DNA of 64,000 nucleotides from Stutzerimonas stutzeri (GTDB taxonomy: Bacteria > Pseudomonadota > Gammaproteobacteria > Pseudomonadales > Pseudomonadaceae): assembly GCF_024448895.1 (NCBI RefSeq), contig NZ_JAMOIC010000017.1, forward strand, positions 61,401 to 125,400, written 5' to 3'. Numbering within the stretch: position 1 is the first letter of the stretch; each line of letters opens with the position of its first letter. The notes beneath the pieces were generated by a model, which was given only the letters and a program-made list of their open reading frames with translations, searched no databases and was not told the origin of the DNA. Made by a program: the position numbers and the translations under genes. This document shows, in pieces, positions 10,081 through 19,442 of the stretch.

Positions 10081-10983
10081 CTAGAGATTATCTGAAGCAT
10101 ATAAACTTACAGCTTCGGTCATAGCCTCAATGTAATCATCCAAATGTGGGACAGTATTTATCACGACGCTAATTGCGGGAATCTGAATATTGCCAGTCTT
10201 AAGCGATCCCTCGGTAACCTCAGAGGCAGAATCTAGAAAGCCGAGAAATTCATTAATTGCAAAGGATATAGGATCTGTCCACCCACGGGTATAGCTGTGC
10301 GCAACTTCAAACCCTTCAGGAGGAAGCACTCTATAACTTTCTAGTTCAATATTCCGAATTTCTTGGCAAAGCTCCCCTATGTAATCAAGGCGTAATTTAA
10401 ATTCAGAGAGTGTCACTCCATCTTCGAGATCCGAAATGACGGTCGGTAGCTCATTGGCGAATTGAATAATTACCGCATTCAACAGCCTCGGTATGGCAGT
10501 AGATCGAAGCGAACCCCATCGAATGTACTCTTGCACATCAAGCTTCAGGGGTCCCACATACTCTGCGCCTCGTTGAATTCTAGAAATAGAGTTCCTATGA
10601 ACCTCAATTCGTGACTTGAGCAACGAGCGAGCCATAACATACTGCCACGCAACCTTTTTCAACCTATACGCTTTCTTTACTACATCGAGCTCAGATTGGA
10701 GTTCTTCAGGGCAAAAGGTAGAGTAGGAATAAACCGCTCGATAACCAGCCACTACAAAAGAAACTATTAGACTCGGCCAAAGCACATCGATAAATGTAAT
10801 GCGATCATTGCCCTTAGTTATTACTTCTGAGACACCAAGAAGGGCAACCAATATTGTAAAAAAGGTCGGCATTTCTGAAGGGAATATAAACAAACCCATC
10901 CGCTTTGTTTTTTCCCAAAAAGTATCTTTCGAAAACTTTAAAGTATGCTCTCCGCGAAAATAGCCGGATTCAGAATCTTCCAT
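10081..10983 (-). CDS. AT-rich orphan membrane protein, unknown function
   Basis: I do not recognise this 300-aa protein. Two hydrophobic stretches near the N-terminus (about 37-53, FPSEMPTFFTILVALLGVSEV, and about 66-82, FIDVLWPSLIVSFVVAGYR) suggest a membrane hairpin with a cytoplasmic C-terminal region of about 215 residues. That region is largely helical and contains SELDVVKKAYRLKKVAWQYV and LRLDYIGELCQEIRNIELE. Codon use is strikingly AT-rich against the GC-rich neighbours, which indicates recent horizontal transfer. It stands alone between the two selC-end repeats. A defence or small-effector role is possible from location, but nothing in the sequence proves it. Confidence 0.7.
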   Translation of the reverse strand: MEDSESGYFRGEHTLKFSKDTFWEKTKRMGLFIFPSEMPTFFTILVALLGVSEVITKGNDRITFIDVLWPSLIVSFVVAGYRAVYSYSTFCPEELQSELDVVKKAYRLKKVAWQYVMARSLLKSRIEVHRNSISRIQRGAEYVGPLKLDVQEYIRWGSLRSTAIPRLLNAVIIQFANELPTVISDLEDGVTLSEFKLRLDYIGELCQEIRNIELESYRVLPPEGFEVAHSYTRGWTDPISFAINEFLGFLDSASEVTEGSLKTGNIQIPAISVVINTVPHLDDYIEAMTEAVSLYASDNL

Positions 10984-11194
10984 TCCGTTTCGTCCGATAT
11001 CGGTTACTCATCTAGCTGAGCGCCAGCAGACCGAAGAATAGCCCGCGATTGAGACCGAAAACAACACAAAGGAATGCCGATTGCCATTGTGAAAAAGCTG
11101 TCATGCCAATTCTGAGTACTCCTAGTAAGAGAGCTGCGGGTGGCATGCCGATGTCGTGGGATTGCCAATTACTGCAAGCTTGAAACGAGTTCTG

Positions 11195-11211
11195 CTCCCA
11201 CTGCCTTCCGC
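11195..11211 (+). repeat. attR-like direct repeat of selC 3' end
   Basis: Exact second copy of CTCCCACTGCCTTCCGC, with GTTC four to six bases upstream as in the tRNA T arm. The sequence after it (TATCTTCG) diverges from the tRNA flank, as expected at the distal junction of an element integrated at selC. Confidence 0.6.
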
Positions 11212-11245
11212 TATCTTCGAAGCAGCATCGGCTAAACGCGGCGCG

Positions 11246-11458
11246 TCAGCGCTCATGCCGTCGCCGCCACTCGCAAGCTACCTGTCCCATGGTTTTGGGT
11301 GTACCGTCCTTCATCCAGCCCATGAAATCACGGTCGAACTTGAAATCAGGCCCGCAAGTTTCGGTCATGAACCTGCGTACGTTTTGTGTATTTCTATAGC
11401 TGGCGGTCACCATTGTTTCGTTCGTTATCTGATCACTATGCCAGTCGAACTGGTTCAT
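11246..11458 (-). CDS. Small DUF6434-like protein
   Basis: A 70-aa protein starting MNQFDWHSDQITNETMVTAS. It contains the pattern FDWH...I...T.V...Y.NTQNVRRFM...CG..FKFDR.FM.WMK.GT.KTMG....W, which I recognise as the compact DUF6434 type, sometimes fused to SAP domains. The function is unknown. ATG 11458 with upstream GAGG is chosen; a longer in-frame version (from 11644) adds 62 residues that look non-coding. It lies just outside the distal selC repeat, on the chromosome side. Confidence 0.65.
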   Translation of the reverse strand: MNQFDWHSDQITNETMVTASYRNTQNVRRFMTETCGPDFKFDRDFMGWMKDGTPKTMGQVACEWRRRHER

Positions 11459-11713
11459 CGCATTGCCTCTTGCTGCTTGCATGACCGGTCGTGTGGTTGA
11501 GATCAGCGGTAAACCAGACAAGTTTAGTCCCCTGTCGAGCCCTATCGGCGACCGCAGCAGCTCTAGCTCAGAGCATTCGCCGACACCCGAGATCTCGCCG
11601 CTGCGCGATCGTTTAGCTAAATCTTCGCCATTGCCAAAAACCATCGTTCGATCGGCAGCAAACCCGGCTTATTGGTCTAGCCTCTTTCGGCAAGCCTGGC
11701 AAAGGAGAAGAGC

Positions 11714-12895
11714 ATGTTGACCACATTGCTTCCAGCCCTTCGAGACCTGGAGTTGCCGTTGCGCCTGCGGCTATGGGACGGCAAGGAGATTGATATCGGG
11801 CCTGCGCCCAGCGTGACGCTGGAGATCAGGGACCCCGATCTGCTTTCGAAACTCACCAATCCCAGTCTGGCCCTGCTTGGCGGTGCCTATGTTGAGGGCA
11901 AGGTCGACTTGCATGGGCCGCTTGAAGAGGTGATCCGCATTGGCGACGAGATAACCCGCGCGCTGGGCGAGGCGCACACCGCGCTGCCGCGGCGCGAAGC
12001 CCACGACAAGGCCACCGATGCCGAGGCCATTGCCTATCACTACGACCTGTCCAACGCGTTCTATCAGCTCTGGCTGGATCGGGACATGGTCTATTCATGC
12101 GCGTATTTCGAGACCGGGACAGAAGACCTCGATCAAGCCCAACAGGCCAAGCTGCGGCATCTGTGCCGCAAGCTGCGGCTAAAACCCGGCGATCGTCTGC
12201 TGGATGTCGGTTGCGGCTGGGGTGGGCTGGCGCGTTTTGCGGCGCGCGAGTATGGCGCGCAGGTATTGGGTATCACGCTCAGCCGCGAACAACTGAAGCT
12301 CGGGCGCGAGCGCGTTGCCGCCGAGGGGCTTGAGGATCGGGTGCAGCTGGAGTTGATGGACTATCGCGATCTGCCTGCCGATGGCCAGTTCGACAAGGTA
12401 GTCAGTGTTGGCATGTTCGAGCATGTGGGGCACGCCAACATGCCGCTGTACTGCAAGCAGCTGTCGGAGGTGGTGCGGCCCGGCGGGCTGGTGCTCAACC
12501 ACGGCATCACGTCGCGCTATATCGATGGTCGGCCGGTGGCCCATGGCGCAGGCGAGTTCATCGACCGCTACGTTTTCCCCCATGGCGAGCTGCCGCATCT
12601 GGTGAAGATCGGCGCGTGCATCAGTGAGTCAGGCTTGGAAATCGTCGATGTGGAAAGCCTGCGCCTGCATTACGCACGCACGCTGCACTTCTGGAGTGAG
12701 CGGCTGGAGGCGCGGCTGGACGAGGCGCGGCAGATGGTGCCCGAGCGGGCGCTGCGCATCTGGCGGGTTTATCTGGCCGGTTGTGCTTACGGGTTCCGGC
12801 GCAGCTGGATCAATCTGCATCAGATCCTGGCGAGCAAGCCGCTGCCGGATGGCTCCCACGAGCTGCCCTGGTCGCGGGCTGATATTTACCGCTAA
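11714..12895 (+). CDS. cfa: Cyclopropane-fatty-acyl-phospholipid synthase family protein
   Basis: SAM-dependent methyltransferase of the CfaS family (Mycolic_acid_cyc_syn), 393 aa, which adds a methylene bridge across the double bond of membrane phospholipid acyl chains. The N-terminal lipid-binding region covers about 1-110. The catalytic domain starts with AIAYHYDLSNAFYQLWLD and MVYSCAYF; the SAM site LLDVGCGWGGLARFAA is near residues 162-177 and VSVGMFEHVGHANMP lies at about 228-242. A strong AAAGGAGAAG ribosome site precedes ATG 11714. Pseudomonads often have more than one such paralogue, so whether this is the main Cfa is unsettled. A convergent hairpin at 12905 separates it from the Usp gene. 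Confidence 0.88.
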   Translation: MLTTLLPALRDLELPLRLRLWDGKEIDIGPAPSVTLEIRDPDLLSKLTNPSLALLGGAYVEGKVDLHGPLEEVIRIGDEITRALGEAHTALPRREAHDKATDAEAIAYHYDLSNAFYQLWLDRDMVYSCAYFETGTEDLDQAQQAKLRHLCRKLRLKPGDRLLDVGCGWGGLARFAAREYGAQVLGITLSREQLKLGRERVAAEGLEDRVQLELMDYRDLPADGQFDKVVSVGMFEHVGHANMPLYCKQLSEVVRPGGLVLNHGITSRYIDGRPVAHGAGEFIDRYVFPHGELPHLVKIGACISESGLEIVDVESLRLHYARTLHFWSERLEARLDEARQMVPERALRIWRVYLAGCAYGFRRSWINLHQILASKPLPDGSHELPWSRADIYR

Positions 12896-12904
12896 GTCGA
12901 AGCC

Positions 12905-12927
12905 ACGCGCGCCAGGCCGGCGCGCGT
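12905..12927. terminator. Convergent hairpin between cfa and usp
   Basis: A perfect 9-bp stem (ACGCGCGCC / GGCGCGCGT) with a short loop lies in the 46-bp gap between two convergent genes. The U tract is weak (TTATT), so it may act as a bidirectional terminator of modest strength. Confidence 0.6.
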
Positions 12928-12941
12928 TATTCGAGGCAGGA

Positions 12942-13793
12942 TCAGCGCAACAACAGCAACGGCGTGGTGGTCGAGCGGATCATGCTGGTGGTGGTGCTGC
13001 CGACCAGAAACTGGCGAATCCGCGAATGGCCGTAGGCGCCCATTACCAGCAGCCCAATGCCATGCTCGGCCTGATAGGCGTGCAGCGCCGGCTCGACCTC
13101 ACCGGTGCGAATCCCGATGTGCACCTCAAACCCGGCCGCGATCAACGCATCGCGCGCGGATTCCAGCAGCGTGGGGCTCTCACCCGCATCGTCGCCGACC
13201 ATCACCAGATGGATGGGGATGCCCTTGAACAACGGGCTGGAGGCCAGCATCTCTATGCCTTTGCGGGTGGTGGCGCTGCCGTCGAAGGCGAGCATGACGC
13301 TGGTGGGTGCGGTGAAACTCGCCGGGGTGACGAGGATTGGCCGGTGCATGGTGCGGATCACGCTCTCCAGCTGGCTGCCGATGAGTTGCAGATCCGTGCC
13401 GCTGTCCTCGCCCTGTTTGCCAATCACCAGTAGACGGATGTCACCTTCGAGATCACGCAGGCTTTCCACCAGATCGCCGTGACGCTGACGAATTTCCGGT
13501 TGCGCGACGCCTGCGCCGACGACGCGATGTTTGGCCGCGGCGAGCATCATCCGGCCTTCTTCGAGCGCCAGTTTGCTGCGCTTCTCATCCAGCGCGGCGA
13601 GTTCTTCGAGCAGGTATTCGCGGCTGCCAAGGCCGATGATGCCGCTGAGGTTACCCGTGGCCGGGTACTGCTGCTGGTCGAGCACGTGCAGCAGGGTCAG
13701 CGGTGCGTCGAGCTGGCGGCTGGCCCAGGCGGCGCAATCGCAGACGGCTGCGGCCTGAGGGGACCCATCGATGCAAGCCATTACATTCTTCAT
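12942..13793 (-). CDS. Tandem universal stress protein (UspA family)
   Basis: A 283-aa protein made of two Usp domains (about 1-145 and 150-283). The second carries the nucleotide-binding motif GAYGHSRIRQFLVGSTT (G-2x-G-9x-GS/T pattern). The first is more divergent (MKNVMACIDGSPQAAAV...). Usp proteins bind ATP and help cells through stress and starvation. It starts 14 bp after the stop of the SulP transporter and is almost certainly co-transcribed with it. SulP-Usp pairs recur in pseudomonads, suggesting that the Usp modulates the transporter; that link is inference. Confidence 0.88.
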   Translation of the reverse strand: MKNVMACIDGSPQAAAVCDCAAWASRQLDAPLTLLHVLDQQQYPATGNLSGIIGLGSREYLLEELAALDEKRSKLALEEGRMMLAAAKHRVVGAGVAQPEIRQRHGDLVESLRDLEGDIRLLVIGKQGEDSGTDLQLIGSQLESVIRTMHRPILVTPASFTAPTSVMLAFDGSATTRKGIEMLASSPLFKGIPIHLVMVGDDAGESPTLLESARDALIAAGFEVHIGIRTGEVEPALHAYQAEHGIGLLVMGAYGHSRIRQFLVGSTTTSMIRSTTTPLLLLR

Positions 13794-13807
13794 TGTTGTT
13801 CTCCTGG

Positions 13808-15295
13808 TCAGTGGCTCATCAGCGTGTCGGTGGCTTCGGGTTTGTCGTGTACACCGAAGCGGTCAACGATGGTCGCGCTGGCTTCGTTCAAGCCCAGCAC
13901 CTGGACCTCGGTGCCTTCGCGGCGCAGCTTGACGACGACCTTGTCGAGCGCGGCGACGGCGGTGATGTCCCAGAAATGCGCATGGGTCAGGTCGATGATG
14001 ATCGTGGCGACCGCTTCCTTGAAGTCAAAAGCAGCGGTGAATTTGTCCGAAGAGCTGAAGAACACCTGGCCCGTCACCCGGTAGGTGCGCTGGTTGCCGT
14101 CCGCGCCTAGTTCCGACCCGATGTGCAGGTAATGCCCGACCTTGTTGGCGAAGAACAATGCCGCCAGCAGCACGCCGGCCAGCACGCCGAAGGCGAGGTT
14201 ATGGGTAAAGACCACCACCACGACGGTGACCACCATGACGATGTTGGTGGAGAGCGGGTAACGCTTGAGGTTGCGCAGTGAATCCCAGCTGAAGGTGCCA
14301 ATGGACACCATGATCATCACCGCTACCAGCGCGGCCATGGGGATCTGGCCGACCCAGTCACTGAGAAACACCACCATCAGTAGCAGCACGACGCCGGCAA
14401 TCAGTGTCGATAGCCGGGTGCGGCCGCCGGATTTCACGTTGATCACCGACTGGCCGATCATCGCGCAGCCGGCCATGCCGCCGAACAGTCCGGAGACGAT
14501 ATTGGCGACGCCCTGCCCTTTGCACTCGCGGTTCTTGTCGCTGCCGGTGTCTGTCAGGTCATCGACGATGGTCGCGGTCATCAGCGATTCCAGCAGGCCG
14601 ACCACGGCCAGCGCGGCGGAGTACGGGAAGATGATCGCGAGGGTTTCGAAGGTCAGCGGCACTTCGGGCCAGAGGAAGATCGGCAGCGTGTCGGGCAGGT
14701 CGCCCATGTCGGCCACGGTACGGATATCCAGGCCGAGGTACATGGCCACGGCGGTCAGCGAGAGGATGCACACCAGCGGCGACGGAATGATGCGCCCGAT
14801 CTTTGGTACATAGGGGAACAGGTAGATGATGCCCAGCCCGGCGGCGGTCATGGCGTAGACGTGCCAGGTGACGTTCGTCAGCTCCGGCAGCTGCGCCATG
14901 AAGATCAGAATCGCCAGCGCATTGACGAAGCCGGTGACCACCGAACGCGAGACGAAGCGCATCAGCGACCCCAGACGCAGGTAGCCAGCGCCGATCTGCA
15001 GCACGCCGCACAGCAGGGTCGCGGCGAGCAGGTATTGCAGCCCGTGCTCGCGCACCAGCGTCACCATCAGCAGCGCCATGGCGCCGGTGGCCGCCGAGAT
15101 CATGCCCGGCCGGCCGCCTACGAAGGCTATCACCACGGCGATGCAGAACGAGGCATAGAGCCCGACCCGCGGATCGACGCCGGCGATGATCGAGAAGGCG
15201 ATTGCTTCCGGAATCAGCGCCAGGGCGACGACGAGGCCGGCGAGCACGTCGCCGCGGAGGTTGCAGAACCAGTTCTGTTTGATCGTGTGCAGCAT
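13808..15295 (-). CDS. SulP family anion transporter with STAS domain
   Basis: Inner-membrane SLC26/SulP permease, 495 aa from ATG 15295 ([20 protein letters not shown]). The signature region [27 protein letters not shown] lies in the first helices, and about ten further hydrophobic segments follow to residue 400. The C-terminal STAS domain (about 410-495) includes [22 protein letters not shown]. SulP proteins move sulfate, bicarbonate or dicarboxylates; the substrate is not clear here. Some relatives with a short STAS are bicarbonate transporters, but no carbonic anhydrase is adjacent. A longer in-frame start at 15355 exists but is less family-like. The usp gene follows within 14 bp. Confidence 0.88.
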   Translation of the reverse strand: MLHTIKQNWFCNLRGDVLAGLVVALALIPEAIAFSIIAGVDPRVGLYASFCIAVVIAFVGGRPGMISAATGAMALLMVTLVREHGLQYLLAATLLCGVLQIGAGYLRLGSLMRFVSRSVVTGFVNALAILIFMAQLPELTNVTWHVYAMTAAGLGIIYLFPYVPKIGRIIPSPLVCILSLTAVAMYLGLDIRTVADMGDLPDTLPIFLWPEVPLTFETLAIIFPYSAALAVVGLLESLMTATIVDDLTDTGSDKNRECKGQGVANIVSGLFGGMAGCAMIGQSVINVKSGGRTRLSTLIAGVVLLLMVVFLSDWVGQIPMAALVAVMIMVSIGTFSWDSLRNLKRYPLSTNIVMVVTVVVVVFTHNLAFGVLAGVLLAALFFANKVGHYLHIGSELGADGNQRTYRVTGQVFFSSSDKFTAAFDFKEAVATIIIDLTHAHFWDITAVAALDKVVVKLRREGTEVQVLGLNEASATIVDRFGVHDKPEATDTLMSH

Positions 15296-15716
15296 TTTGA
15301 TTTCCAAAGCAAAGGCATCGCCGGCACGCCGGGTAACGGCAGCAGGCTTATGCAAGGCTAGTGTGTTTCAGATGAATCCGTTACCACTCGGGCAGATGGG
15401 AGGCGCATGCCGATCCCCGGACCTCTCAGGGGCGGGTTTGGGATCAGGCGAGAGGCGTTGCGCTATGGCGGAGTGGGCAGCCAGGTCATGGTTAGCTCAG
15501 CAGGGATTCGACGGGGCGAAGAGAAAAACAGGCCGCGGATGATAGCGCACCCACCGGTCACTCTGCGACTGGGATGCTCTGGCGCGCGATATCTGGAAGC
15601 AAGCCGTAGCACCGGGGAGAATCATCGAATCGATTGGGCGGTTGCGGTGCTCGGGCAGGCGTCTCCCTTCCGATGCGCTGCTGGCTTAAGATGCAGCCTC
15701 ACTGCCCGAGCCGACC
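15296..15716. other. Divergent intergenic region sulP / dctB-like
   Basis: 421 bp with no convincing gene on either strand, and no strong palindrome or REP copy. It must hold the divergent promoters of sulP-usp and the two-component operon, but I see no clear -24/-12 or -35/-10 pair. Confidence 0.4.
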
Positions 15717-17480
15717 ATGCCCGCACTGTCCAGCCGCTACCGCGTCGCCCTGATCGTTGCCCTGATCCTGCTTGGCCTTGTGCTGTGCATGTACTGGGCC
15801 GGACGGATTGCCGAGCAGCGCGCCTGGGACGAGCGCAGCCAGGAGGCACGCGGCCAGCTGCAGCTCTATGCCCAGGCCATCCACACGCAGGTCGAGCGCT
15901 TCCGTTCGGTGCCGGCGTTGCTGGCGCTGGACAGCGACATCCAGGGGTTGCTGGGCAATCCGGAAGACCAGGCCCTGCGCGAACAGCTCAACCTGCGTCT
16001 GGAAGAACAGAACCAGGCGGCGGGCTCCTCGGTGCTGTATCTGCTGGACCGTCACGGCGAAACCCTGGCCGCCAGCAACTGGCGCGACTGGAGCAGCTTC
16101 GTCGGCAACAACTACGCCTTTCGCCCCTACTTTCTCGACGCCCTGGCGAATGACTCAGGGCGATACTTCGCCGTCGGCGTGACCACCGGAATCCCCGGGT
16201 ACTTTCTCTCCAGCTCCGTCAAGAATGCCGCGGGCGAGGTGATCGGCGTGCTGGTGGTCAAGCTGGAACTGGAGGATATGCAGCGCGAGTGGGTCGGTCA
16301 GTCCGGCATTCTGCTGATTTCCGATTCGCTGCAAATCGTCATCCTGACCAACCGCCCGGCCTGGCGTTTCCGCTACCTGCGACCGTTGAGCGACGAGGTG
16401 CGCGAGCGTCTGGTGGCGGTGCGCCGATACGCCGAGCAGAACCTGCAGCCGCTGCCGAGCGAGCGACTGCAACGCATCGCCGGGGACAGCGAACGGCGTC
16501 AGGTCGACGGCCCTGATGGCCGTCGCGTCTACCTCTGGCAGCAGCTGCAATTGCCGGAAGAAGACTGGACCCTGCACCTGTTGCAGGAGCCCCAGCAGGT
16601 CGCCGCGAGCGTGCGCAGCTATCGCCTGGCGGCTGCGGGCGTGTGGATGACGCTGGCCTTTCTGCTGCTGTTTCTCGCCCAGAGGCGCAAGACCCGCCGC
16701 ATCGAACAACGCAACCGCAGCGAACTGGAGCGGCTGGTCGAGGAGCGCACCCGCGAGCTGCACACCGCCCAGGACGAACTGGTACACGCCGCGCGCATGG
16801 CCGCGCTGGGCCAGATGTCCGCGGCGCTCGCCCACGAGATCAACCAGCCGCTGACGGCGTTGCGCATGCAGCTGGCCAGTCAGCGCCTGCTACTCGACAG
16901 CGGTCGCACCGAGGCCGTGAAAGAAGGCATCGCCCAGGTCGAAGGACTGGTCGAGCGCATGGCGGCATTGACCAGCCACCTGAAGACATTCGCGCGCAAG
17001 AGCCCCGCTGGCCTGCGCCAGCGTCTGAGCTTATTGGACGTGCTGGACCAGGCGCTGCAGTTGCTGGCACCACGGATTCGCAGCGAAGCGGTCGAGGTGT
17101 CCTGCGAAGTTCAGACGCAGGCCTGGGTAAGCGGCGACGCCATCCGCCTGGAGCAGGTCCTGATCAATCTGCTGACCAATGCTCTGGACGCCATGCAGGG
17201 CGCTCAGGTGCGCCAGCTGCGCATCAGTTGCGAACAGGTTCATAACGGCTGGACGCTGCGGGTTGCCGACAGCGGCGGTGGTATCGCGGGTGAACACCTC
17301 GAGCAGGTATTCGAGCCCTTCTTCACCACCAAGCCGGTAGGCCAGGGTTTGGGCCTCGGGCTGGCGGTGTCCTACGGCATCGTCCGTGATCTGGGCGGCA
17401 CGCTGGAGGCGCACAATGATGCCCACGGCGCGGTGTTCGAACTGCACCTGCCGGCGGCCGAATCGGTTGCCGCCGAGTAG
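15717..17480 (+). CDS. DctB-like C4-dicarboxylate sensor histidine kinase
   Basis: Membrane histidine kinase, 587 aa. TM1 is at about 8-28, a periplasmic double-Cache sensor region spans about 30-300 (the segment [26 protein letters not shown] is typical of DctB), and TM2 is at about 302-322 ([17 protein letters not shown]). A coiled coil ([24 protein letters not shown]) leads to the HisKA H-box [18 protein letters not shown]. The ATPase follows with [10 protein letters not shown] (N box), DSGGGI (G1) and [14 protein letters not shown] (G2). The likely role is sensing C4-dicarboxylates and phosphorylating the regulator encoded 28 bp downstream. The target transporter is not adjacent; the orphan TRAP binding protein at 3843 is one possible but unproven client. 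Confidence 0.88.
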   Translation: MPALSSRYRVALIVALILLGLVLCMYWAGRIAEQRAWDERSQEARGQLQLYAQAIHTQVERFRSVPALLALDSDIQGLLGNPEDQALREQLNLRLEEQNQAAGSSVLYLLDRHGETLAASNWRDWSSFVGNNYAFRPYFLDALANDSGRYFAVGVTTGIPGYFLSSSVKNAAGEVIGVLVVKLELEDMQREWVGQSGILLISDSLQIVILTNRPAWRFRYLRPLSDEVRERLVAVRRYAEQNLQPLPSERLQRIAGDSERRQVDGPDGRRVYLWQQLQLPEEDWTLHLLQEPQQVAASVRSYRLAAAGVWMTLAFLLLFLAQRRKTRRIEQRNRSELERLVEERTRELHTAQDELVHAARMAALGQMSAALAHEINQPLTALRMQLASQRLLLDSGRTEAVKEGIAQVEGLVERMAALTSHLKTFARKSPAGLRQRLSLLDVLDQALQLLAPRIRSEAVEVSCEVQTQAWVSGDAIRLEQVLINLLTNALDAMQGAQVRQLRISCEQVHNGWTLRVADSGGGIAGEHLEQVFEPFFTTKPVGQGLGLGLAVSYGIVRDLGGTLEAHNDAHGAVFELHLPAAESVAAE

Positions 17481-17508
17481 ACTGGCGTTTCGCATAGGGG
17501 AGTGAGAC

Positions 17509-18864
17509 ATGAGCGGTCAGGTGATCTTCATCGATGACGAGGCAGCGATCCGCCAGGCCGTACAGCAGTGGCTGGAGCTGTCCGGCTACAGCGTGCGCAC
17601 CTGCGCCAGCGCGAAGGAGGCACTGGGCGTCATCGACCGCGACTTCGCCGGCGTGCTGATCAGTGACGTGCGCATGCCTGACCTCGACGGCCTCGGCCTG
17701 CTGGAGCGGCTGGTGGCGCTGGACCCCGAGCTGCCGGTCATCATGGTCACCGGGCACGGCGACGTCCCGATGGCGGTGCAGGCGCTGCGCCAGGGCGCCT
17801 ACGACTTCATTGAAAAACCCTTCACCCCGGAACGCTTGCTCGACAGCGTGCGCCGAGCGCAGGACAAGCGCCGGCTGGTCTGTGAAAACCGCCAGTTGCG
17901 CGAACAGTTCACCCGCAAAGGGCGCATCGAGTCGATGCTGCTGGGCGTCTCGCGCGGCATGGAAACCCTTCGCCGCCAGGTGCTGGAGCTGGCCGGCACC
18001 AACGTCAACGTGCTGATCCGCGGCGACACCGGTAGCGGCAAGGAACAGGTCGCCTGCTGCCTGCACGACTTCAGCCCGCGCGCGCGCAATCCCTTCGTCG
18101 CGCTGAACTGCGCGGCGATCCCGGAAACCATCTTCGAGAGCGAACTTTTCGGCCATGAAAGCGGCGCCTTCACCGGTGCTCAGGGCAAGCGCATCGGCCG
18201 TATCGAGCATGCCCACGGGGGCACCCTGTTTCTCGACGAGATCGAAAGCATGCCGCTGGCGCAGCAGGTCAAGCTGCTGCGCGTGCTGCAGGAAAAGACC
18301 CTGGAGCGCCTGGGCTCCAACCGCAGCATCGAGGTCGACCTGCGAGTGATCAGCGCCGCCAAGCCGGACTTGCTCGAAGAGGTCCGCGGCGGGCGCTTTC
18401 GCGAGGATCTGCTGTACCGGCTGAATGTCGCTGAACTGCATATCCCGCCGCTGCGCTCACGCCGCGAGGACATCCCGCTGTTGTTCGATCATTTCGTCAC
18501 CCAGGCCGCGCAGCGCCATGGCCGCGACCCGGTTCCCGCCAGCCCGGCGGAACTGGCCCAGCTGCTTAGTCACGACTGGCCGGGCAACGTGCGCGAACTG
18601 ATCAACGCCGCGGAACGTCATGCTCTGGGCCTTACGCCGCCGCCTGCTGCCAGCAACCCGCTCGCCACCGCCGGCAGTTCGCTGGCCGAGCAGATGGAAG
18701 CCTTTGAGGCGCAATGCCTGAACAGCGCGCTGCAGCAGCACAAAGGCAACATCAGCGAAGTCATGACGCAACTGCAACTGCCCCGCCGCACCCTTAACGA
18801 AAAGATGCAACGCCACGGCCTCAGCCGCAGCGACTACCTCCCCGCCGGCACCACCGATACTTGA
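17509..18864 (+). CDS. DctD-like sigma-54-dependent response regulator
   Basis: NtrC-family activator, 451 aa, that drives sigma-54 promoters after phosphorylation by the upstream kinase. The receiver domain (about 1-120) has FIDDEAA, phospho-acceptor Asp in LISDVRMPDLDG, and Lys in DFIEKPF. The AAA+ domain (about 140-375) has Walker A RGDTGSGKEQVA, the sigma-54 contact loop ESGAFTGAQ and Walker B GGTLFLDEIESM. The C-terminus holds a Fis-type helix-turn-helix (GNISEVMTQLQLPRRTLNEKMQRHGL). It has a GGGGAGTGAGAC ribosome site and is in operon with the DctB-like kinase. Confidence 0.9.
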   Translation: MSGQVIFIDDEAAIRQAVQQWLELSGYSVRTCASAKEALGVIDRDFAGVLISDVRMPDLDGLGLLERLVALDPELPVIMVTGHGDVPMAVQALRQGAYDFIEKPFTPERLLDSVRRAQDKRRLVCENRQLREQFTRKGRIESMLLGVSRGMETLRRQVLELAGTNVNVLIRGDTGSGKEQVACCLHDFSPRARNPFVALNCAAIPETIFESELFGHESGAFTGAQGKRIGRIEHAHGGTLFLDEIESMPLAQQVKLLRVLQEKTLERLGSNRSIEVDLRVISAAKPDLLEEVRGGRFREDLLYRLNVAELHIPPLRSRREDIPLLFDHFVTQAAQRHGRDPVPASPAELAQLLSHDWPGNVRELINAAERHALGLTPPPAASNPLATAGSSLAEQMEAFEAQCLNSALQQHKGNISEVMTQLQLPRRTLNEKMQRHGLSRSDYLPAGTTDT

Positions 18865-18951
18865 TATCCGGTCGCAGACCCGGTGTGGGGGATGGGATGG
18901 GGGTGAGCGTAGTCCGATCAAAAAGGGCTAGCTCCGGCATCCAGCCCATCC

Positions 18952-19418
18952 TGTAGGAGCCAGCTTGCTGGCGATCGCTTCGGCACCGCGGAGGCCTGGA
19001 TCGCCAGCAAGCTGGCTCCTACAAAAAGCACGATCCGCGGTTTGCCGCTGAGTTGGGTGCAGGATGCTGGCCCGCTAGAGCGGATCGTAGACGGCCACCG
19101 ATGGATCAGCCGGTGCAGGCACCGCGCTCCTGTAGGAGCCAGCTTGCTGGCGATCGCTTCGGCGCCGCGGAGGTCTGGATCGCCAGCAAGCTGGCTCCTA
19201 CGAAAGCGTGATTCGCGGTTTGCCACTTAGCTGGGTGTAGGATGCTGGCCCGCTAGAGCGGTGATCGTGGACAGCCACCGATGAATCAGCCGGTGCAGGC
19301 ACCGCACCCCTGTAGGAGCCAGCTTGCTGGCGATCACTTCGGCACCGCGGGGGTCTCGATCGCCAGCAAGCTGGCTCCTATGAAAGCGTGATCCGCGGTT
19401 GCCGCTGAGTTGGGTGCT
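18952..19418. repeat. Tandem array of about 180-bp REP-based units (2.6 copies)
   Basis: Three copies start at 18952, 19131 and 19311 (periods 179 and 180 bp); the third is partial. Each unit begins with a pair of inverted REP arms (core GGAGCCAGCTTGCTGGC ... GCCAGCAAGCTGGCTCC, about 70 bp apart, able to form a long hairpin). Unique spacer then follows: GTTTGCCGCTGAGTTGGGTG, a segment with GGATGCTGGCCCGCTAGAGCGG, and CAGCCGGTGCAGGCACCGC. Copies differ by scattered point changes. The array fills the 578-bp gap between the DctD-like gene and the convergent sigma factor gene, and no protein gene is supported there. Confidence 0.85.
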
Positions 19419-19442
19419 GCACGATACCTTCTCAACGATGCC

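Larger units (their letters stand above)
9605..11211. mobile_element. Decayed island remnant integrated at selC
   Basis: About 1.6 kb between the tRNA-Sec 3' end and a second 17-bp copy of it. The segment differs from its surroundings: it holds a YHYH mini-protein, an AT-rich orphan membrane gene (10081-10983) and non-coding AT-richer sequence. No integrase or relaxase is recognisable, so it would be a reduced relic. That selC is a hotspot is established knowledge (for example the LEE island in E. coli); that this segment is such a relic is inference from the repeat and composition. Confidence 0.55.

Noticed and set aside
18952-19418. Possible CRISPR array
   Set aside because: Units are about 180 bp with conserved spacers and internal REP hairpins; no 28-37-bp repeats, variable spacers or cas genes.
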